A DNA stretch of 64,000 nucleotides, taken from assembly GCF_023195695.1 (NCBI RefSeq), contig NZ_JALPQG010000003.1, positions 62,001 to 126,000 on the forward strand, written 5' to 3'. The notes beneath the pieces were generated by a model. The model was given only the letters and a program-made list of their open reading frames with translations. It ran no database searches and had not been told where the DNA came from. Below, piece after piece: positions 44,371 to 54,205 of this stretch. The stretch is from Aliiroseovarius sp. S1339. Its GTDB lineage: Bacteria; Pseudomonadota; Alphaproteobacteria; Rhodobacterales; Rhodobacteraceae. Both the position numbers and the translations under genes were made by a program. Position 1 is the first letter of the stretch. Each line of letters starts with the position of its first letter.

Positions 44371-44871
44371 ATGTGGCTTTTTGCGCTGTTCATCGCGGTT
44401 CCGCTGATTGAGATCGCCCTGTTCATACAGGTTGGGGGCGCAATTGGCTTGTGGCCAACGCTTGGCATCGTGATTTTGACTGCAATTGTAGGCACCCAAT
44501 TGATGCGCGCGCAAGGTGCCTTGGCGATGTCACAACTGCGTGAAAGCTTTGGTCAATTAAACGATCCGACCGAACCTTTGGCGCATGGTGCGATGATCCT
44601 GTTTTCTGGTGCACTGTTGCTTACGCCCGGTTTCTTCACCGATTTCGTTGGATTCGCGCTGTTGATCCCCGCCGTGCGCCGTGCGGTTTACAAATGGGTC
44701 AGGTCACGCATTCAGGTTCAAAGTTTCTCGATGGGATCGCAAGATCCGCGCGGCCCCCATCCGCATCATCCGCAGGACGATGTAATCGACGGCGACTTTG
44801 AGGACGTGACCCCAAACAAAAAACCAACCCATCCCGGCGTCGAAGGCCCGTCAGGCTGGACCAAACACTGA
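44371..44871 (+). CDS. fxsA: FxsA family membrane protein
   Basis: This 166-residue protein has three to four hydrophobic segments in its first 120 residues (WLFALFIAVPLIEIALFI, LWPTLGIVILTAIVGTQL, GFFTDFVGFALLIPAVRRAV) and a polar tail. FxsA is known to relieve exclusion of phage T7 by plasmid F in E. coli; its normal role is unclear. The start at 44371 has AAGGAG upstream. Its 3' end overlaps idi by 21 bases tail to tail. Confidence 0.88.
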   Translation: MWLFALFIAVPLIEIALFIQVGGAIGLWPTLGIVILTAIVGTQLMRAQGALAMSQLRESFGQLNDPTEPLAHGAMILFSGALLLTPGFFTDFVGFALLIPAVRRAVYKWVRSRIQVQSFSMGSQDPRGPHPHHPQDDVIDGDFEDVTPNKKPTHPGVEGPSGWTKH

Positions 44872-45372
44872 GCTTGCGTGCTTTGACATGTAGATTTTTA
44901 GCCATGGGGTAAAAATGTCGGGTGTGTTTGCGATCTTTTGTTCCAACGCACCACGTGTCAGCCACTCAACCGCCTGAACTTCGGTCGGGTTCAGGGTGAT
45001 TTGCGGCAAAGTGTCTGCGTGAATCACGAAAAGATCGACGACCTCGTGTTCAATCAGCCCGCCGCCAACGTCTGCGCGATATTCCAGCGTCTCGACCCAT
45101 TTAAGGTTCAGACCGCTTATCCCCAACTCCTCATCCAGCCGCCGGATGGCGCAATCCTTCAGTGCCTCATCCCAATGGGGATGTGTGCAGCAGGTGTTCG
45201 CCCATTTATTCGGGGTGTGGTATTTGCCGGGCGCACGCTGTTGGATCAGCACTTTGCCCGCGTGAAACAAAAACACCGACACAGCTTTATGCTTCAAGCC
45301 CTTCACGTGGGCCGATAGCTTTTCAACCGGGGTCAGGGTGCCGTCAATCCAGGCGGGGATCATATCTTCCAT
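44851..45372 (-). CDS. idi: Isopentenyl-diphosphate delta-isomerase, type I
   Basis: This 173-residue Nudix-related enzyme has the active Cys motif NTCCTHP, the RRLDEELGI Glu motif and the KVLIQQRA strand. It interconverts IPP and DMAPP for ubiquinone and, in many relatives, carotenoid or bacteriochlorophyll synthesis. No photosynthesis genes are nearby. The ribosome binding site is weak; the Met at residue 4 is an alternative start. Overlapping ends with fxsA are unusual but short. Confidence 0.93.
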   Translation of the reverse strand: MEDMIPAWIDGTLTPVEKLSAHVKGLKHKAVSVFLFHAGKVLIQQRAPGKYHTPNKWANTCCTHPHWDEALKDCAIRRLDEELGISGLNLKWVETLEYRADVGGGLIEHEVVDLFVIHADTLPQITLNPTEVQAVEWLTRGALEQKIANTPDIFTPWLKIYMSKHASSVFGPA

Positions 45373-45476
45373 AGCGATGAGATAGCGCCAATTGTCAGTT
45401 CGCGAAACCCCTTGGTTGAGGGCACCGGATCAAGGTGCTAAGCACATGCCAACAGTTTTTCCCGAAGGAGAATATT

Positions 45477-45968
45477 ATGGCCGACGAAGCCAAAGCACCA
45501 ACCGCCCCCGTCCAACCCAAGATGCAGGTTCTGGGCCAATTCATCCGCGATATGTCGTTTGAAAATATCCTGGCGCAAAAGGGTGTGCAGGGCGAAGTTC
45601 AGCCCGACATCAACGTCGAGGTCGCACTGGACGCCAAGAAGCGCCCGGTGGACAACCAGTTCGAAGTGATCTCGAAATACACGATTGGGTCGAAGAACAA
45701 GACCGGCGGCGAACAGCTGTTCCTGATGGAACTGGAATATGCCGGCATCTTTCAGGTCGAAAACGTGCCCGAAGATCAAATGCACCCGTTCCTGATGATC
45801 GAATGCCCGCGCATGTTGTTCCCCTTCGTGCGCCGCATTGTGGCCGACGTGACCCGCGACGGTGGTTTTCCGGCGCTGAACTTGGATACGGTCGACTTTT
45901 TGGCACTGTATCGTCACGAAATCGAACGCCGCGTGGCGGCCGAACAAGGTGACGCGCCCGTTAACTGA
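45477..45968 (+). CDS. secB: Protein-export chaperone SecB
   Basis: This 163-residue chaperone has the SecB patterns VLGQFIRDMSFENIL, the YAGIFQVEN strand and the MLFPFVRRIVADVTRDGGFPAL run. It holds unfolded preproteins and delivers them to the SecA C-terminal zinc motif, which is present in this window's SecA. AAGGAG lies 6 bases before the ATG. The region 45373-45476 between it and the divergent idi holds the promoters, not clearly recognisable. Confidence 0.97.
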   Translation: MADEAKAPTAPVQPKMQVLGQFIRDMSFENILAQKGVQGEVQPDINVEVALDAKKRPVDNQFEVISKYTIGSKNKTGGEQLFLMELEYAGIFQVENVPEDQMHPFLMIECPRMLFPFVRRIVADVTRDGGFPALNLDTVDFLALYRHEIERRVAAEQGDAPVN

Positions 45969-45983
45969 TCAAAGCCGAACGGC

Positions 45984-46715
45984 TTACCGCAGGGTTTTCC
46001 AAAGCGCGCCGTCGCCCAGCTTTTCAACGAAAGCGTCATGGGCGGCGGCTTCTTTTTCGCTAACCGGCGAGGGCAGCGGCGTCGGGCGCGGTTGCGGACG
46101 CCACGCTCCGCCATTTCCATCTGTTGACGATGATCCGCGATCCGGCGCTAAGACCAGATCCGGTTGTCGACCTCCGATAAGCTCCAGATACACTTCGGCC
46201 AGAATTTCGCTGTCCAGCAGCGCGCCGTGCAGGGTTCGTGACGAATTGTCGATGCTGAACCGGCGGCACAGCGCATCCAAGGAAGCCGGTGCACCGGGAA
46301 ATTTCTTGCGCGCGATGGCCAAAGTGTCGGTCGCCTGTTCCCATGGGATCGCGGGCAGCCCCGTCCATTTCAGCTCGGCATTCAGGAATTTCATGTCGAA
46401 GCTGGCATTATGAATTACCAGCTTGGCGTCGCCAATGAAATCAAGGAAGGCTTGCCCCACCGCTTTGAAAACGGGCTTATCGCGTAGCGTGACTTCACCC
46501 GCTGCCGCCGCACGAGGGGTCAAAAGCAGGTCGGGGCCAATGCCGTGCACGCCAAACGCCTCGTCCGGCATCCCGCGTTCGGGGTTGATATACTGGTGAT
46601 AGGTCTTGCCCGTCGGCATGTGGTTATAAAGCTCAAGACAGCCGATTTCGACAATCCGGTCGCCGCTTTCGGGGTCAAATCCGGTCGTTTCGGTATCCAG
46701 CACAATCTCACGCAT
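45984..46715 (-). CDS. dnaQ: DNA polymerase III epsilon subunit (proofreading exonuclease)
   Basis: This 243-residue DEDDh exonuclease has Exo I (VLDTETTGFDP), the LVIHNASFDMKFL segment and a C-terminal HGALLDSEILAEVYLEL run with the HxAxxD-like Exo III. A Pro-rich linker precedes the end. It proofreads replication with the alpha subunit. It starts 8 bases inside coaE, so aroE-coaE-dnaQ are tightly packed and likely co-transcribed from the maf side. Confidence 0.96.
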   Translation of the reverse strand: MREIVLDTETTGFDPESGDRIVEIGCLELYNHMPTGKTYHQYINPERGMPDEAFGVHGIGPDLLLTPRAAAAGEVTLRDKPVFKAVGQAFLDFIGDAKLVIHNASFDMKFLNAELKWTGLPAIPWEQATDTLAIARKKFPGAPASLDALCRRFSIDNSSRTLHGALLDSEILAEVYLELIGGRQPDLVLAPDRGSSSTDGNGGAWRPQPRPTPLPSPVSEKEAAAHDAFVEKLGDGALWKTLR

Positions 46716-47307
46716 GGGACAAACGCTCCTTCACATCGGCGACAACCTGTTTCACGGCGGCCTGCGCGGCATCTAACGTATCCGTGGGGATGACCACATC
46801 CGCACGCGCACATTTTTCAGAATCCGGCATCTGTTTGGCAAGGATAACGTCAAACTGATCCTCGGTCATCGTGCCACGCGCCAAGACCCGTTCACGCTGT
46901 AATTGGGCAGAAGTAGAGACGACTGCGACCAGATCAACCTGTTCATGCGTCCCGGTTTCAAACAACAGCGGAATGTCCAAAAGGACGATTGGGGCCGCGG
47001 TTTCTTGCAGAAATCGCGCGCGGTCCTGCGCGACAAGCGGATGGACGACCGCCTCGATCTGTTTCAGGGCGCTTTCGTCCTGCGCAATCCAGTCTTTCAG
47101 CACCGTCCGATCAACGCCTCCGTCAACAATCGCGTCTGGACAGATCGCCCGCATTGGTTCGACCGCCGCGCCGACGGGGGCATAAATGCGGTGAACAGCA
47201 GCGTCGGCGTCCCAGATCGGCACGCCTTCTTGCGCGAACATCTTCGCGGTTGTGGATTTTCCCATGCCAATCGACCCGGTCAGGCCGATGATAAACGGGT
47301 CGCTCAT
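46708..47307 (-). CDS. coaE: Dephospho-CoA kinase
   Basis: This 199-residue kinase has the P-loop GLTGSIGMGKSTTA and the LDIPLLFETG motif. It phosphorylates the 3'-OH of dephospho-CoA, the last step of CoA synthesis. Its start overlaps the aroE stop (ATGA) and its end overlaps the dnaQ start by 8 bases. Confidence 0.96.
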   Translation of the reverse strand: MSDPFIIGLTGSIGMGKSTTAKMFAQEGVPIWDADAAVHRIYAPVGAAVEPMRAICPDAIVDGGVDRTVLKDWIAQDESALKQIEAVVHPLVAQDRARFLQETAAPIVLLDIPLLFETGTHEQVDLVAVVSTSAQLQRERVLARGTMTEDQFDVILAKQMPDSEKCARADVVIPTDTLDAAQAAVKQVVADVKERLSHA

Positions 47308-48140
47308 AGGCCAAGCACCGCGTTGCGCAAGGCATCGTCGACCACGGGACGAAACCCGAACCAGCGTTCAAACCCCGGAACCGCCTGATGCAACAACATT
47401 CCAAGCCCGTCGACCGTGATACAGCCTGCCTTTTCGGCCTCGTCCAGAAAATGCGTGCGTAAGGGGTTATAGACAAGGTCGGTCACCACAGCGCCCGGCT
47501 TAAACCCATCCAGCGGAACGCGGAAATCGGGTTTGCCGACCATGCCAAGCGACGTCGTGTTGACCGCCGTCGCCGCGTCATCAAGCATGTTGCCGGCTTG
47601 CAGCCAGTCAAAAACCTTGATCCGCATTCCAAACTCGGCCCTTAACGCATCGGCGCGCGCACGTGTGCGATTGGACAGGCGTATTTCAGGCACGCCAACT
47701 TCGATCAGCGACGCAATCACTGCCCGAGCAGCCCCGCCCGCGCCAAATACTGCGGCAGGTCCAGCATCCGGCACCCAGTCCGGCGCGCTTTGGCGCAAGT
47801 TTTCTATAAACCCGTAACCATCTGTATTATCGGCGTAAATCTTGCCGTCAGGTCGGAAAATAAGGGTGTTGGCCGCCCCGATCAGCGCCGCCCGATCAGT
47901 CACCGTGTCCGCCATATTCAGCGCCGTTTCTTTATGAGGAATCGTCACATTCACCCCCACAAACCCTGCCTTGGGCAGCGTGCGAACAACGTGTTCCAGA
48001 TCTTCGTTGCTAACATGCATCGGGATATAATGCCCGATGATGCCATTTGTTCGCAGCCAATGGCCATGCAGCCGGGGTGACAGTGAATGCTCAATAGGGT
48101 CGCCGATCACACCAGCCAAAGGAATACGTCGTTCACTCAT
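47304..48140 (-). CDS. aroE: Shikimate dehydrogenase
   Basis: This 278-residue enzyme has the substrate motif SLSPRLHG, the catalytic Lys in NVTIPHKE, Asp in NTDGYGF and the NADP loop GAGGAARAV. It reduces 3-dehydroshikimate in aromatic amino acid synthesis. Its start overlaps the maf stop (ATGA). The cluster maf-aroE-coaE-dnaQ is typical of the leftward side of alphaproteobacterial origins. Confidence 0.96.
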   Translation of the reverse strand: MSERRIPLAGVIGDPIEHSLSPRLHGHWLRTNGIIGHYIPMHVSNEDLEHVVRTLPKAGFVGVNVTIPHKETALNMADTVTDRAALIGAANTLIFRPDGKIYADNTDGYGFIENLRQSAPDWVPDAGPAAVFGAGGAARAVIASLIEVGVPEIRLSNRTRARADALRAEFGMRIKVFDWLQAGNMLDDAATAVNTTSLGMVGKPDFRVPLDGFKPGAVVTDLVYNPLRTHFLDEAEKAGCITVDGLGMLLHQAVPGFERWFGFRPVVDDALRNAVLGL

Positions 48141-48736
48141 ATATCTAGATCTCCTCGCAAGATCAGGTATGACAGCAGCTCGGTCAGGGGCAAACCCAAA
48201 ACGTTGAAATAATCGCCGTCAATTTTCGCAAACAATCGGACGCCTTCTTCTTCAAGCTTATAGGCCCCGACCGCATGGCGAATACTGTTCCAGTTACGAA
48301 CGACGTAACTTTCAACATAGCCGGGCGACAGATCGCGCATACGAAGGCGCACAAACCCGACATGCCGCCACAAGGGTTTGCCGTCTTCATAAAGAACGGC
48401 AGCGGACAAAAGACGATGGGTTTTGCCAGACATCGCGGTCAGTTGCGCGATCCCCTCGTCTTTGTCGCGCGGCTTTGACAACACCGCGCCGCCCAGCTCG
48501 GCGACCTGATCGCATCCCAAAACCAAGTGGCCCGGGTTTTTCTCGCTGATCTTACGGGCTTTGAACTCGGCCAACGCATCGGCAAGGTCGCGCGGGCTGG
48601 CACCTTCGGCTTCCAGCGACGCGCGGATCGTATCTTCATCAATCCGGGCCGGTTGGGTGTCGATTTCAACGGCTGCATTTCGCAAAAGCTGGGCGCGAAT
48701 TTCGGAGGCAGAGGCGAGGATCAAGGAAGCGGTCAT
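48137..48736 (-). CDS. maf: Maf family nucleoside triphosphate pyrophosphatase
   Basis: This 199-residue protein begins LILASASEIRAQLLRNA with the SASxxR motif of Maf proteins, and has GCDQVAEL and SGKTHRLLSA. Maf hydrolyses non-canonical or modified nucleotides. The ATG at 48736 has AGGG before it; the frame from 48793 would extend into the putative oriC. It is the first gene leftward from the origin region. Confidence 0.93.
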   Translation of the reverse strand: MTASLILASASEIRAQLLRNAAVEIDTQPARIDEDTIRASLEAEGASPRDLADALAEFKARKISEKNPGHLVLGCDQVAELGGAVLSKPRDKDEGIAQLTAMSGKTHRLLSAAVLYEDGKPLWRHVGFVRLRMRDLSPGYVESYVVRNWNSIRHAVGAYKLEEEGVRLFAKIDGDYFNVLGLPLTELLSYLILRGDLDI

Positions 48737-48746
48737 GTGATAGCCC

Positions 48747-48755
48747 TGTGGAAAA
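48747..48755 (-). promoter_or_regulatory. DnaA box
   Basis: Minus strand TTTTCCACA matches TTWTNCACA fully; it lies close to the maf start. Confidence 0.6.
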
Positions 48756-48918
48756 GCTCTGTTTGTTCCGGTGTTCCAAAAAGTGGAGAACACGTCTTTT
48801 GCGGTGCGATGGGAAAACTCACGTCGTTCCTAAGATAGTTTTCGGATTTCTTCCACTGTGGAAAGTGAGTTTTGCTGCTTGAGGGTTTTCATCAATTGAG
48901 CAAATTTTATCCCTTTGC

Positions 48919-48927
48919 TTATCCCCA
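48919..48927 (+). promoter_or_regulatory. DnaA box (one mismatch)
   Basis: TTATCCCCA differs from TTATCCACA at one position. Confidence 0.45.
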
Positions 48928-49003
48928 TCCGAACAGGTCATTTTTCGCTTTCTTACATAAGGTTACGATATTCTACATGTACCGGGGTTCCAATATATCC
49001 ACC

Positions 49004-49012
49004 TGTTGATAA
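49004..49012 (-). promoter_or_regulatory. DnaA box (one mismatch)
   Basis: Minus strand TTATCAACA differs from TTATNCACA at one position; an ATATCCACC lies directly before it on the plus strand, facing it. Confidence 0.45.
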
Positions 49013-49038
49013 CGCGATGGACAAGTCATTAATCCCCA

Positions 49039-49047
49039 TTATGCACA
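49039..49047 (+). promoter_or_regulatory. DnaA box (perfect)
   Basis: TTATGCACA matches TTATNCACA fully and lies next to the AT-rich tract. Confidence 0.65.
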
Positions 49048-49133
49048 GCCCCTACATAAACATCATCTTTCTTTCTTCTTCTTTATTATTTTAAGAAGGG
49101 CCGAACCCCGTGGCGTAAAAAGGAGTGCTTAGA

Positions 49134-49583
49134 ATGGGCGAGTTTCTGGCCGATATTTATCCATGGACGAAATCCCTGCACGTTGTGTCGGTCATCGCAT
49201 GGATGGCTGGCATCTTCTATCTGCCACGCCTGTTTGTCTATCACGTCGAGGTGGTCGGATCAGGTAATGAAACGGATGATCTTTTTCAGACCATGGAACG
49301 TCGCCTTCTAAAGGCGATCATGAACCCCGCCATGATCAGCACGTGGCTGTTTGGGTTGTTGCTGGTGATGACACCCGGCATCGTTGATTGGTCGATGGTT
49401 TGGCCCTGGACGAAAGCGCTGTCGGTCATTCTTCTGACGTGGTTTCACATGTGGTTGGGCGCGCGGCGAAAGGAATTTGTTGCTGGGTCCAACACCCTGA
49501 CAGGTCGTCGGTATCGGATCATGAACGAATTTCCGACGATCTTGATGTTGATCATCGTCTTCTCGGTCATCGTAAAATTCTGA
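49134..49583 (+). CDS. hemJ: Protoporphyrinogen oxidase HemJ
   Basis: This 149-residue protein has four hydrophobic segments and the HemJ features: [25 protein letters not shown] at the start (conserved His at 16) and the [17 protein letters not shown] end. It oxidises protoporphyrinogen IX, upstream of ferrochelatase (hemH in this window). AAGGAG lies 8 bases before the ATG at 49134; the GTG at 49125 overlaps it. It is the first gene rightward of the proposed origin. Confidence 0.93.
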   Translation: MGEFLADIYPWTKSLHVVSVIAWMAGIFYLPRLFVYHVEVVGSGNETDDLFQTMERRLLKAIMNPAMISTWLFGLLLVMTPGIVDWSMVWPWTKALSVILLTWFHMWLGARRKEFVAGSNTLTGRRYRIMNEFPTILMLIIVFSVIVKF

Positions 49584-49588
49584 GAGCG

Positions 49589-49617
49589 TTGACTCGAACC
49601 GCTATCAGCCGTATGTC
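49589..49617 (+). promoter_or_regulatory. Putative rho promoter
   Basis: TTGACT (49589-49594) and TATGTC (49612-49617) lie 17 bases apart in the 133-base gap between hemJ and rho. The -35 is good (5/6); the -10 is weak (3/6). A leader of roughly 90 nt would follow, as is common for rho. Confidence 0.3.
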
Positions 49618-49716
49618 ACCTGTAACGCGAGCCGTCCGGTTCCGCATGTTTCCCATTTCTACTTTGACCGCATTGCGCCTTTGCATGCCGTCCTAAGGCA
49701 ATCCCAGAGCATCCCC

Positions 49717-50988
49717 ATGTCCGATAACCGTCTGAACCTCGCCGAACTCAAAGCCAAAAGCCCGAAAGAGCTTGTCGATATGGCGGAAGAGCTTGAAATC
49801 GAAAACGCATCGACGATGCGCAAGGGCGAGATGATGTTCTCGATCCTGAAAGAGTTGGCTGATGATGAATGGATCATCGGGGGCGACGGCGTGCTTGAAG
49901 TTGTGCAAGACGGCTTTGGTTTCCTGCGCTCGCCAGAAGCCAACTATCTGTCCGGGCCTGATGACATCTACGTCTCGCCCGATATGATTCGCCAATACTC
50001 GCTGCGCACCGGTGATACGATTGAAGGCATCATCCAAGCGCCGGGAGAGAACGAAAACTACTTCGCCATCACGTCGGTTGAGAAGATCAATTTTGGCGAT
50101 CCCGAACTGGCCAAGCATAAAGTGGCGTTTGACAACCTGACACCGCTGTACCCCGACGAACGACTGAAAATGGAGATCGAAGATCCCACTATCAAGGACC
50201 GTTCGGCCCGGATCATCGACCTTGTGTCACCGATCGGCAAAGGCCAGCGCGCGCTGATCGTTGCCCCGCCGCGGACCGGTAAAACCGTGCTGCTGCAAAA
50301 TATTGCTCATTCGATCGCGACCAACCACCCCGAATGCTATCTGATCGTTCTGCTGATCGACGAACGCCCGGAAGAGGTGACGGACATGCAGCGGTCGGTG
50401 AAGGGTGAGGTTGTATCGTCGACTTTTGACGAACCCGCGACCCGCCACGTTGCCGTGGCCGAGATGGTTATTGAGAAGGCGAAGCGTCTGGTTGAACACA
50501 AGCGTGACGTGGTCATCTTGCTCGACTCGATCACCCGTCTGGGCCGCGCGTTCAACACCACAGTGCCGTCATCCGGTAAGGTTCTGACCGGCGGTGTGGA
50601 TGCCAACGCGCTGCAACGTCCAAAACGCTTCTTCGGGGCTGCCCGGAACATCGAAGAGGGTGGATCCCTGACCATCATCTCGACCGCGCTGATCGACACC
50701 GGGTCGCGGATGGACGAGGTCATCTTTGAAGAATTCAAAGGCACCGGCAACAGCGAGATTGTTCTGGATCGCAAGGTGGCCGACAAACGCGTTTACCCCG
50801 CCATCGACATTCTGAAATCCGGCACCCGGAAAGAAGAACTTCTGGTGGATTCGAAGGACTTGCAGAAAAGCTATGTATTGCGCCGGATTCTGAACCCGAT
50901 GGGCACCACAGATGCCATCGAATTCCTGATCTCGAAGCTGAAACAAACCAAGTCAAACGCCGATTTCTTCGATTCGATGAACACGTAA
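49717..50988 (+). CDS. rho: Transcription termination factor Rho
   Basis: This 423-residue hexameric RNA helicase has the N-terminal RNA-binding domain ([23 protein letters not shown]), Walker A (VAPPRTGKT), Walker B ([17 protein letters not shown]) and the R loop. It ends transcripts at rut sites. The ATG at 49717 gives the family start ([11 protein letters not shown]); the frame from 49681 is not favoured. No clear intrinsic terminator separates it from mnmE. Confidence 0.98.
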   Translation: MSDNRLNLAELKAKSPKELVDMAEELEIENASTMRKGEMMFSILKELADDEWIIGGDGVLEVVQDGFGFLRSPEANYLSGPDDIYVSPDMIRQYSLRTGDTIEGIIQAPGENENYFAITSVEKINFGDPELAKHKVAFDNLTPLYPDERLKMEIEDPTIKDRSARIIDLVSPIGKGQRALIVAPPRTGKTVLLQNIAHSIATNHPECYLIVLLIDERPEEVTDMQRSVKGEVVSSTFDEPATRHVAVAEMVIEKAKRLVEHKRDVVILLDSITRLGRAFNTTVPSSGKVLTGGVDANALQRPKRFFGAARNIEEGGSLTIISTALIDTGSRMDEVIFEEFKGTGNSEIVLDRKVADKRVYPAIDILKSGTRKEELLVDSKDLQKSYVLRRILNPMGTTDAIEFLISKLKQTKSNADFFDSMNT

Positions 50989-50991
50989 CTT

Positions 50992-51007
50992 ATTGTTATA
51001 ATACAAT
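50992..51007 (+). repeat. Inverted repeat around a TATAAT between rho and mnmE
   Basis: ATTGT (50992-50996) and ACAAT (51003-51007) flank a TATAAT at 50997-51002 in the 28-base gap. The hexamer could be a -10 element of a secondary promoter for mnmE or an operator core. No good -35 is visible. Confidence 0.25.
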
Positions 51008-51016
51008 GGGTTAAAT

Positions 51017-52306
51017 ATGGATACGATCTATTCTCTTGCCAGTGCCCGCGGTAAAGCAGGTGTTGCGGTGGTCCGGATTTCCGGGCCACACGCGTTTTCA
51101 GCTGCGCGCTCCATGGCGGGAAGTCTGCCAGCCATCCGCAAGGCCGGGCTGCGCAGTCTGAAGGGCAGCGAAGGGTTTGTTCTGGACGAAGCCTTGGTGC
51201 TGTGTTTCGACGAAGGCGCAAGCTTCACAGGCGAACAGGTTGTGGAGTTTCAGCTTCATGGCTCAACCGCCGTGGTCCGAGCCGTGTTGGACGCGCTATC
51301 TGGCTACCCTGATCTACGTCTGGCGGAGCCGGGCGAATTCACCCGGCGGGCGTTGGAAAATGAACGACTGGATCTGGCACAGGTTGAAGGTCTGGCTGAT
51401 CTGCTTGATGCCGAAACCGAGGCGCAGCGGAGACAGGCGTTCACCGTCCTATCCGGTGCACTGGGCGACATCGCCGAAGGCTGGCGGCGTGATCTGATCC
51501 GCGCGGCCGCGTTGCTGGAAGCCACTATCGATTTCGCAGACGAAGACGTGCCGGTTGACGTCTCACCGGAAGTTAATGAACTTCTGGATGGTGTTTTGAC
51601 GACGTTAGCCAAAGAAACCGCTGGCACGCGTATCGCCGAGCGGATTCGCGATGGGTTCGAAGTCGCGATTGTTGGCGCACCCAATGCCGGAAAGTCCACG
51701 CTTCTAAACGCGCTCGCGGGGCGTGACGCTGCTATTACGTCCGAGATTGCCGGGACAACCCGCGATGTAATCGAAGTGCAGATGGAGCTTGCTGGATTGC
51801 CTGTAACGGTTCTGGACACCGCCGGCCTTCGCGACGCACAGGACGAGGTTGAAGCAATCGGCGTTGAACGCGCATTGTCGCGCGCAAAGGCGGCCGACCT
51901 TCGTATTTTTCTAAAGTCAGTGGACGATGAAATTCTGCCCCTTGATCCTCAGTCTGACGATATCGTCGTGCTGGGCAAAGCGGATATACACGGGACCGAC
52001 GGCTTGGCAGTATCCGGTCTGACCGGGCAGGGGGTGGATAGGCTGGTTGCCCGAATCGGCGAACTGCTTGAAGACCGGGTGAAAGGTGCGGGGATCGCCA
52101 CGCGCGCGCGGCATCGGATTGCGATGGAGCGGGCGCTTGGCGCTTTGGATGACGCTCGAATCGAGGTACAACACGGACCCGAGCGGGCGGAATTTGCGGC
52201 GGAAGAAATCCGAACAGCGATCCGCGCCCTTGATAGTTTGGTTGGCCGTGTCGATGTAGAGCATCTGCTTGATGAGATATTCGCGAGCTTTTGCCTTGGA
52301 AAATAG
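51017..52306 (+). CDS. mnmE: tRNA modification GTPase MnmE
   Basis: This 429-residue protein has the N-terminal tetrahydrofolate-binding domain, a central G domain ([20 protein letters not shown]-type) embedded in a helical domain, and the C-terminal Cys motif CLGK. With MnmG it modifies the wobble uridine (cmnm5U) of tRNAs. It lies between rho and mnmG, the conserved origin-proximal order. A gap of 21 bases leads to mnmG. Confidence 0.97.
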   Translation: MDTIYSLASARGKAGVAVVRISGPHAFSAARSMAGSLPAIRKAGLRSLKGSEGFVLDEALVLCFDEGASFTGEQVVEFQLHGSTAVVRAVLDALSGYPDLRLAEPGEFTRRALENERLDLAQVEGLADLLDAETEAQRRQAFTVLSGALGDIAEGWRRDLIRAAALLEATIDFADEDVPVDVSPEVNELLDGVLTTLAKETAGTRIAERIRDGFEVAIVGAPNAGKSTLLNALAGRDAAITSEIAGTTRDVIEVQMELAGLPVTVLDTAGLRDAQDEVEAIGVERALSRAKAADLRIFLKSVDDEILPLDPQSDDIVVLGKADIHGTDGLAVSGLTGQGVDRLVARIGELLEDRVKGAGIATRARHRIAMERALGALDDARIEVQHGPERAEFAAEEIRTAIRALDSLVGRVDVEHLLDEIFASFCLGK

Positions 52307-52327
52307 GCGCTCGACAATAGGAATGGA

Positions 52328-54205
52328 GTGTTTCACGTGAAACATCGTGACTTTGATGTGATCGTCGTTGGCGGAGGCCACGCAGGCGCAGATGCAGCAC
52401 ACGCATCCGCGCGCCTAAACGCACGCACGGCCTTGATAACACTCCGAAAAGAAGATCTGGGTGTCATGTCCTGCAATCCTGCCATAGGTGGACTTGGTAA
52501 AGGGCACTTGGTGCGCGAGATCGACGCGCTGGATGGCTTAATGGGCCGGGTTGCCGATCAAGCAGGCATCCAGTTCCGCCTGCTCAACCGCCGCAAAGGC
52601 CCCGCTGTGCAGGGCCCGCGCGCGCAGGCCGACCGCAAGCTGTACCGCGCAGCGATGCAGTCCGAGATTTCGAGCGCGCCCAACCTGACCGTTCTGGAAG
52701 GCGAGGTGACCGACCTTCTGATGGACGGTGATCGCGTGTCCGGTGTCGTTCTGCAGGACGGCAGTGAGCTTCGATCCGCAGCCGTTATCTTGACCACAGG
52801 CACTTTCCTTCGTGGAATCATCCATGTTGGGGACAAGCAAACTTCGGGTGGTCGTATGGGCGATCGACCATCGATCAAACTCGCAGAACGCATTGACAGT
52901 TTCGGCCTGCCTTTGGGTCGGCTCAAGACTGGCACGCCACCGCGTCTTGACGGTCGCACAATAAATTGGGACATCCTCGACAGCCAACCGGGCGACGAAG
53001 ACCCGGTCGTCTTTTCGTTTCTAAATACAAGACCGATTGCGCGGCAAATTTCGTGTGGGATCACCCATACGAACACCCAAACCCATGATATTATTCGGGA
53101 AAACTTGGATAAATCCGCGATGTATGGTGGTCGGATCGACGGTGTTGGCCCACGCTATTGCCCGTCAATCGAAGATAAGATCGTGCGGTTTGCCGACAAA
53201 GGGTCCCACCAAATTTTCCTCGAGCCAGAAGGGCTGAGCGATCACACGGTTTATCCGAACGGGATTAGCACGTCGCTGCCTGTCGAGGTTCAAGACGCCT
53301 ATGTCAGGTCAATTGTTGGGCTCGAACGAGCCGAGATTTCGCAACCGGGCTATGCGATTGAATACGATTACGTTGATCCACGCTCGCTGACGGAAACTCT
53401 GGAGCTTCGCGATGTGTCCGGTCTTTACCTCGCTGGCCAAATTAACGGCACAACAGGATATGAAGAGGCTGCCGCACAAGGCCTGATCGCTGGCCTGAAC
53501 GCGGCGCTGGCCGCGCAAAGCCGCGATTCGGTGAATTTTTCGCGGGCAAACTCCTACATGGGCGTAATGGTTGACGACCTGATAACGCGCGGCGTGACAG
53601 AACCCTACCGGATGTTTACGTCGCGGGCCGAATATCGGCTGTCTTTGCGGGCCGACAATGCAGATCAGCGACTCACGCCGCTTGGTATTTCACTAGGTTG
53701 CGTCGGGGTAAACCGACGAAAAGCCTTTGAAAATAAGGCCGAGGGTCTCGCGCTCGCTAAAGCCGCGCTGACAAAAAGGACATTTACACCGCAGGATCTT
53801 GAAAGTCTTGGCATGACCGTTCGCAAGGACGGAACCAAGCGCACGGCTTTTGAATTGCTGGCTTTTCCGAACGTGGATTATTCTATGATTATTGAATTGG
53901 ATCAGTCCTTTGCGGAAATTCCAGTCGAGGTTCAAACACAGATTTCGCGCGATGCAATGTATGCGCATTATATCGAACGCCAGGCCCGCGATGTTGAGGC
54001 GCTGCAGCGGGACGAGGCGCATCGCATTCCCGACGACTTCAACTATGAGGCTTTAGAGGGGCTATCGAATGAGCTGTCCAGCAAGCTGGCGCATGCTCGC
54101 CCCAGAACGCTTGCACAAGCCGGTCGCGTTGAGGGGATGACCCCGGCAGCAATGACCTTGATTCTGGCCAAGCTACGCCGCGTGACCCGGAAGCGGTCGG
54201 CATGA
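52328..54205 (+). CDS. mnmG: tRNA uridine-5-carboxymethylaminomethyl enzyme MnmG (GidA)
   Basis: This 625-residue FAD enzyme starts with the dinucleotide loop [12 protein letters not shown] and has the [13 protein letters not shown] motif and the C-terminal MnmE-binding helices. It partners MnmE. The start used is GTG at 52328 with TAGGA upstream; a GTG at 52337 with GGAG 8 bases before it is a serious alternative. The codons for FHVKH carry the first parS site (52329-52344). The 3' end overlaps rsmG by 4 bases. Confidence 0.97.
   Translation: MFHVKHRDFDVIVVGGGHAGADAAHASARLNARTALITLRKEDLGVMSCNPAIGGLGKGHLVREIDALDGLMGRVADQAGIQFRLLNRRKGPAVQGPRAQADRKLYRAAMQSEISSAPNLTVLEGEVTDLLMDGDRVSGVVLQDGSELRSAAVILTTGTFLRGIIHVGDKQTSGGRMGDRPSIKLAERIDSFGLPLGRLKTGTPPRLDGRTINWDILDSQPGDEDPVVFSFLNTRPIARQISCGITHTNTQTHDIIRENLDKSAMYGGRIDGVGPRYCPSIEDKIVRFADKGSHQIFLEPEGLSDHTVYPNGISTSLPVEVQDAYVRSIVGLERAEISQPGYAIEYDYVDPRSLTETLELRDVSGLYLAGQINGTTGYEEAAAQGLIAGLNAALAAQSRDSVNFSRANSYMGVMVDDLITRGVTEPYRMFTSRAEYRLSLRADNADQRLTPLGISLGCVGVNRRKAFENKAEGLALAKAALTKRTFTPQDLESLGMTVRKDGTKRTAFELLAFPNVDYSMIIELDQSFAEIPVEVQTQISRDAMYAHYIERQARDVEALQRDEAHRIPDDFNYEALEGLSNELSSKLAHARPRTLAQAGRVEGMTPAAMTLILAKLRRVTRKRSA
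52329..52344. promoter_or_regulatory. parS centromere site 1
   Basis: TGTTTCACGTGAAACA is a perfect 16-bp palindrome identical to the ParB-binding consensus (TGTTNCACGTGAAACA). It spans the first codons of mnmG, 3.2 kb from the proposed oriC. Confidence 0.93.

Larger units (their letters stand above)
48737..49133. other. Probable chromosomal replication origin (oriC)
   Basis: This 397-base gene-free stretch separates the leftward run maf-aroE-coaE-dnaQ from the rightward run hemJ-rho-mnmE-mnmG-rsmG-parAB. It contains TTATGCACA (49039-49047) and TTTTCCACA (minus strand, 48747-48755), both perfect to TTWTNCACA. It also has one-mismatch boxes TTATCCCCA (48919-48927), TTATCAACA (minus, 49004-49012) and CTTTCCACA (minus, 48857-48865), and a weaker ATATCCACC (48995-49003). 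An AT-rich pyrimidine tract at about 49051-49095 could be the unwinding element. Context and boxes are seen; the origin call is inferred from family gene order. Confidence 0.75.
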
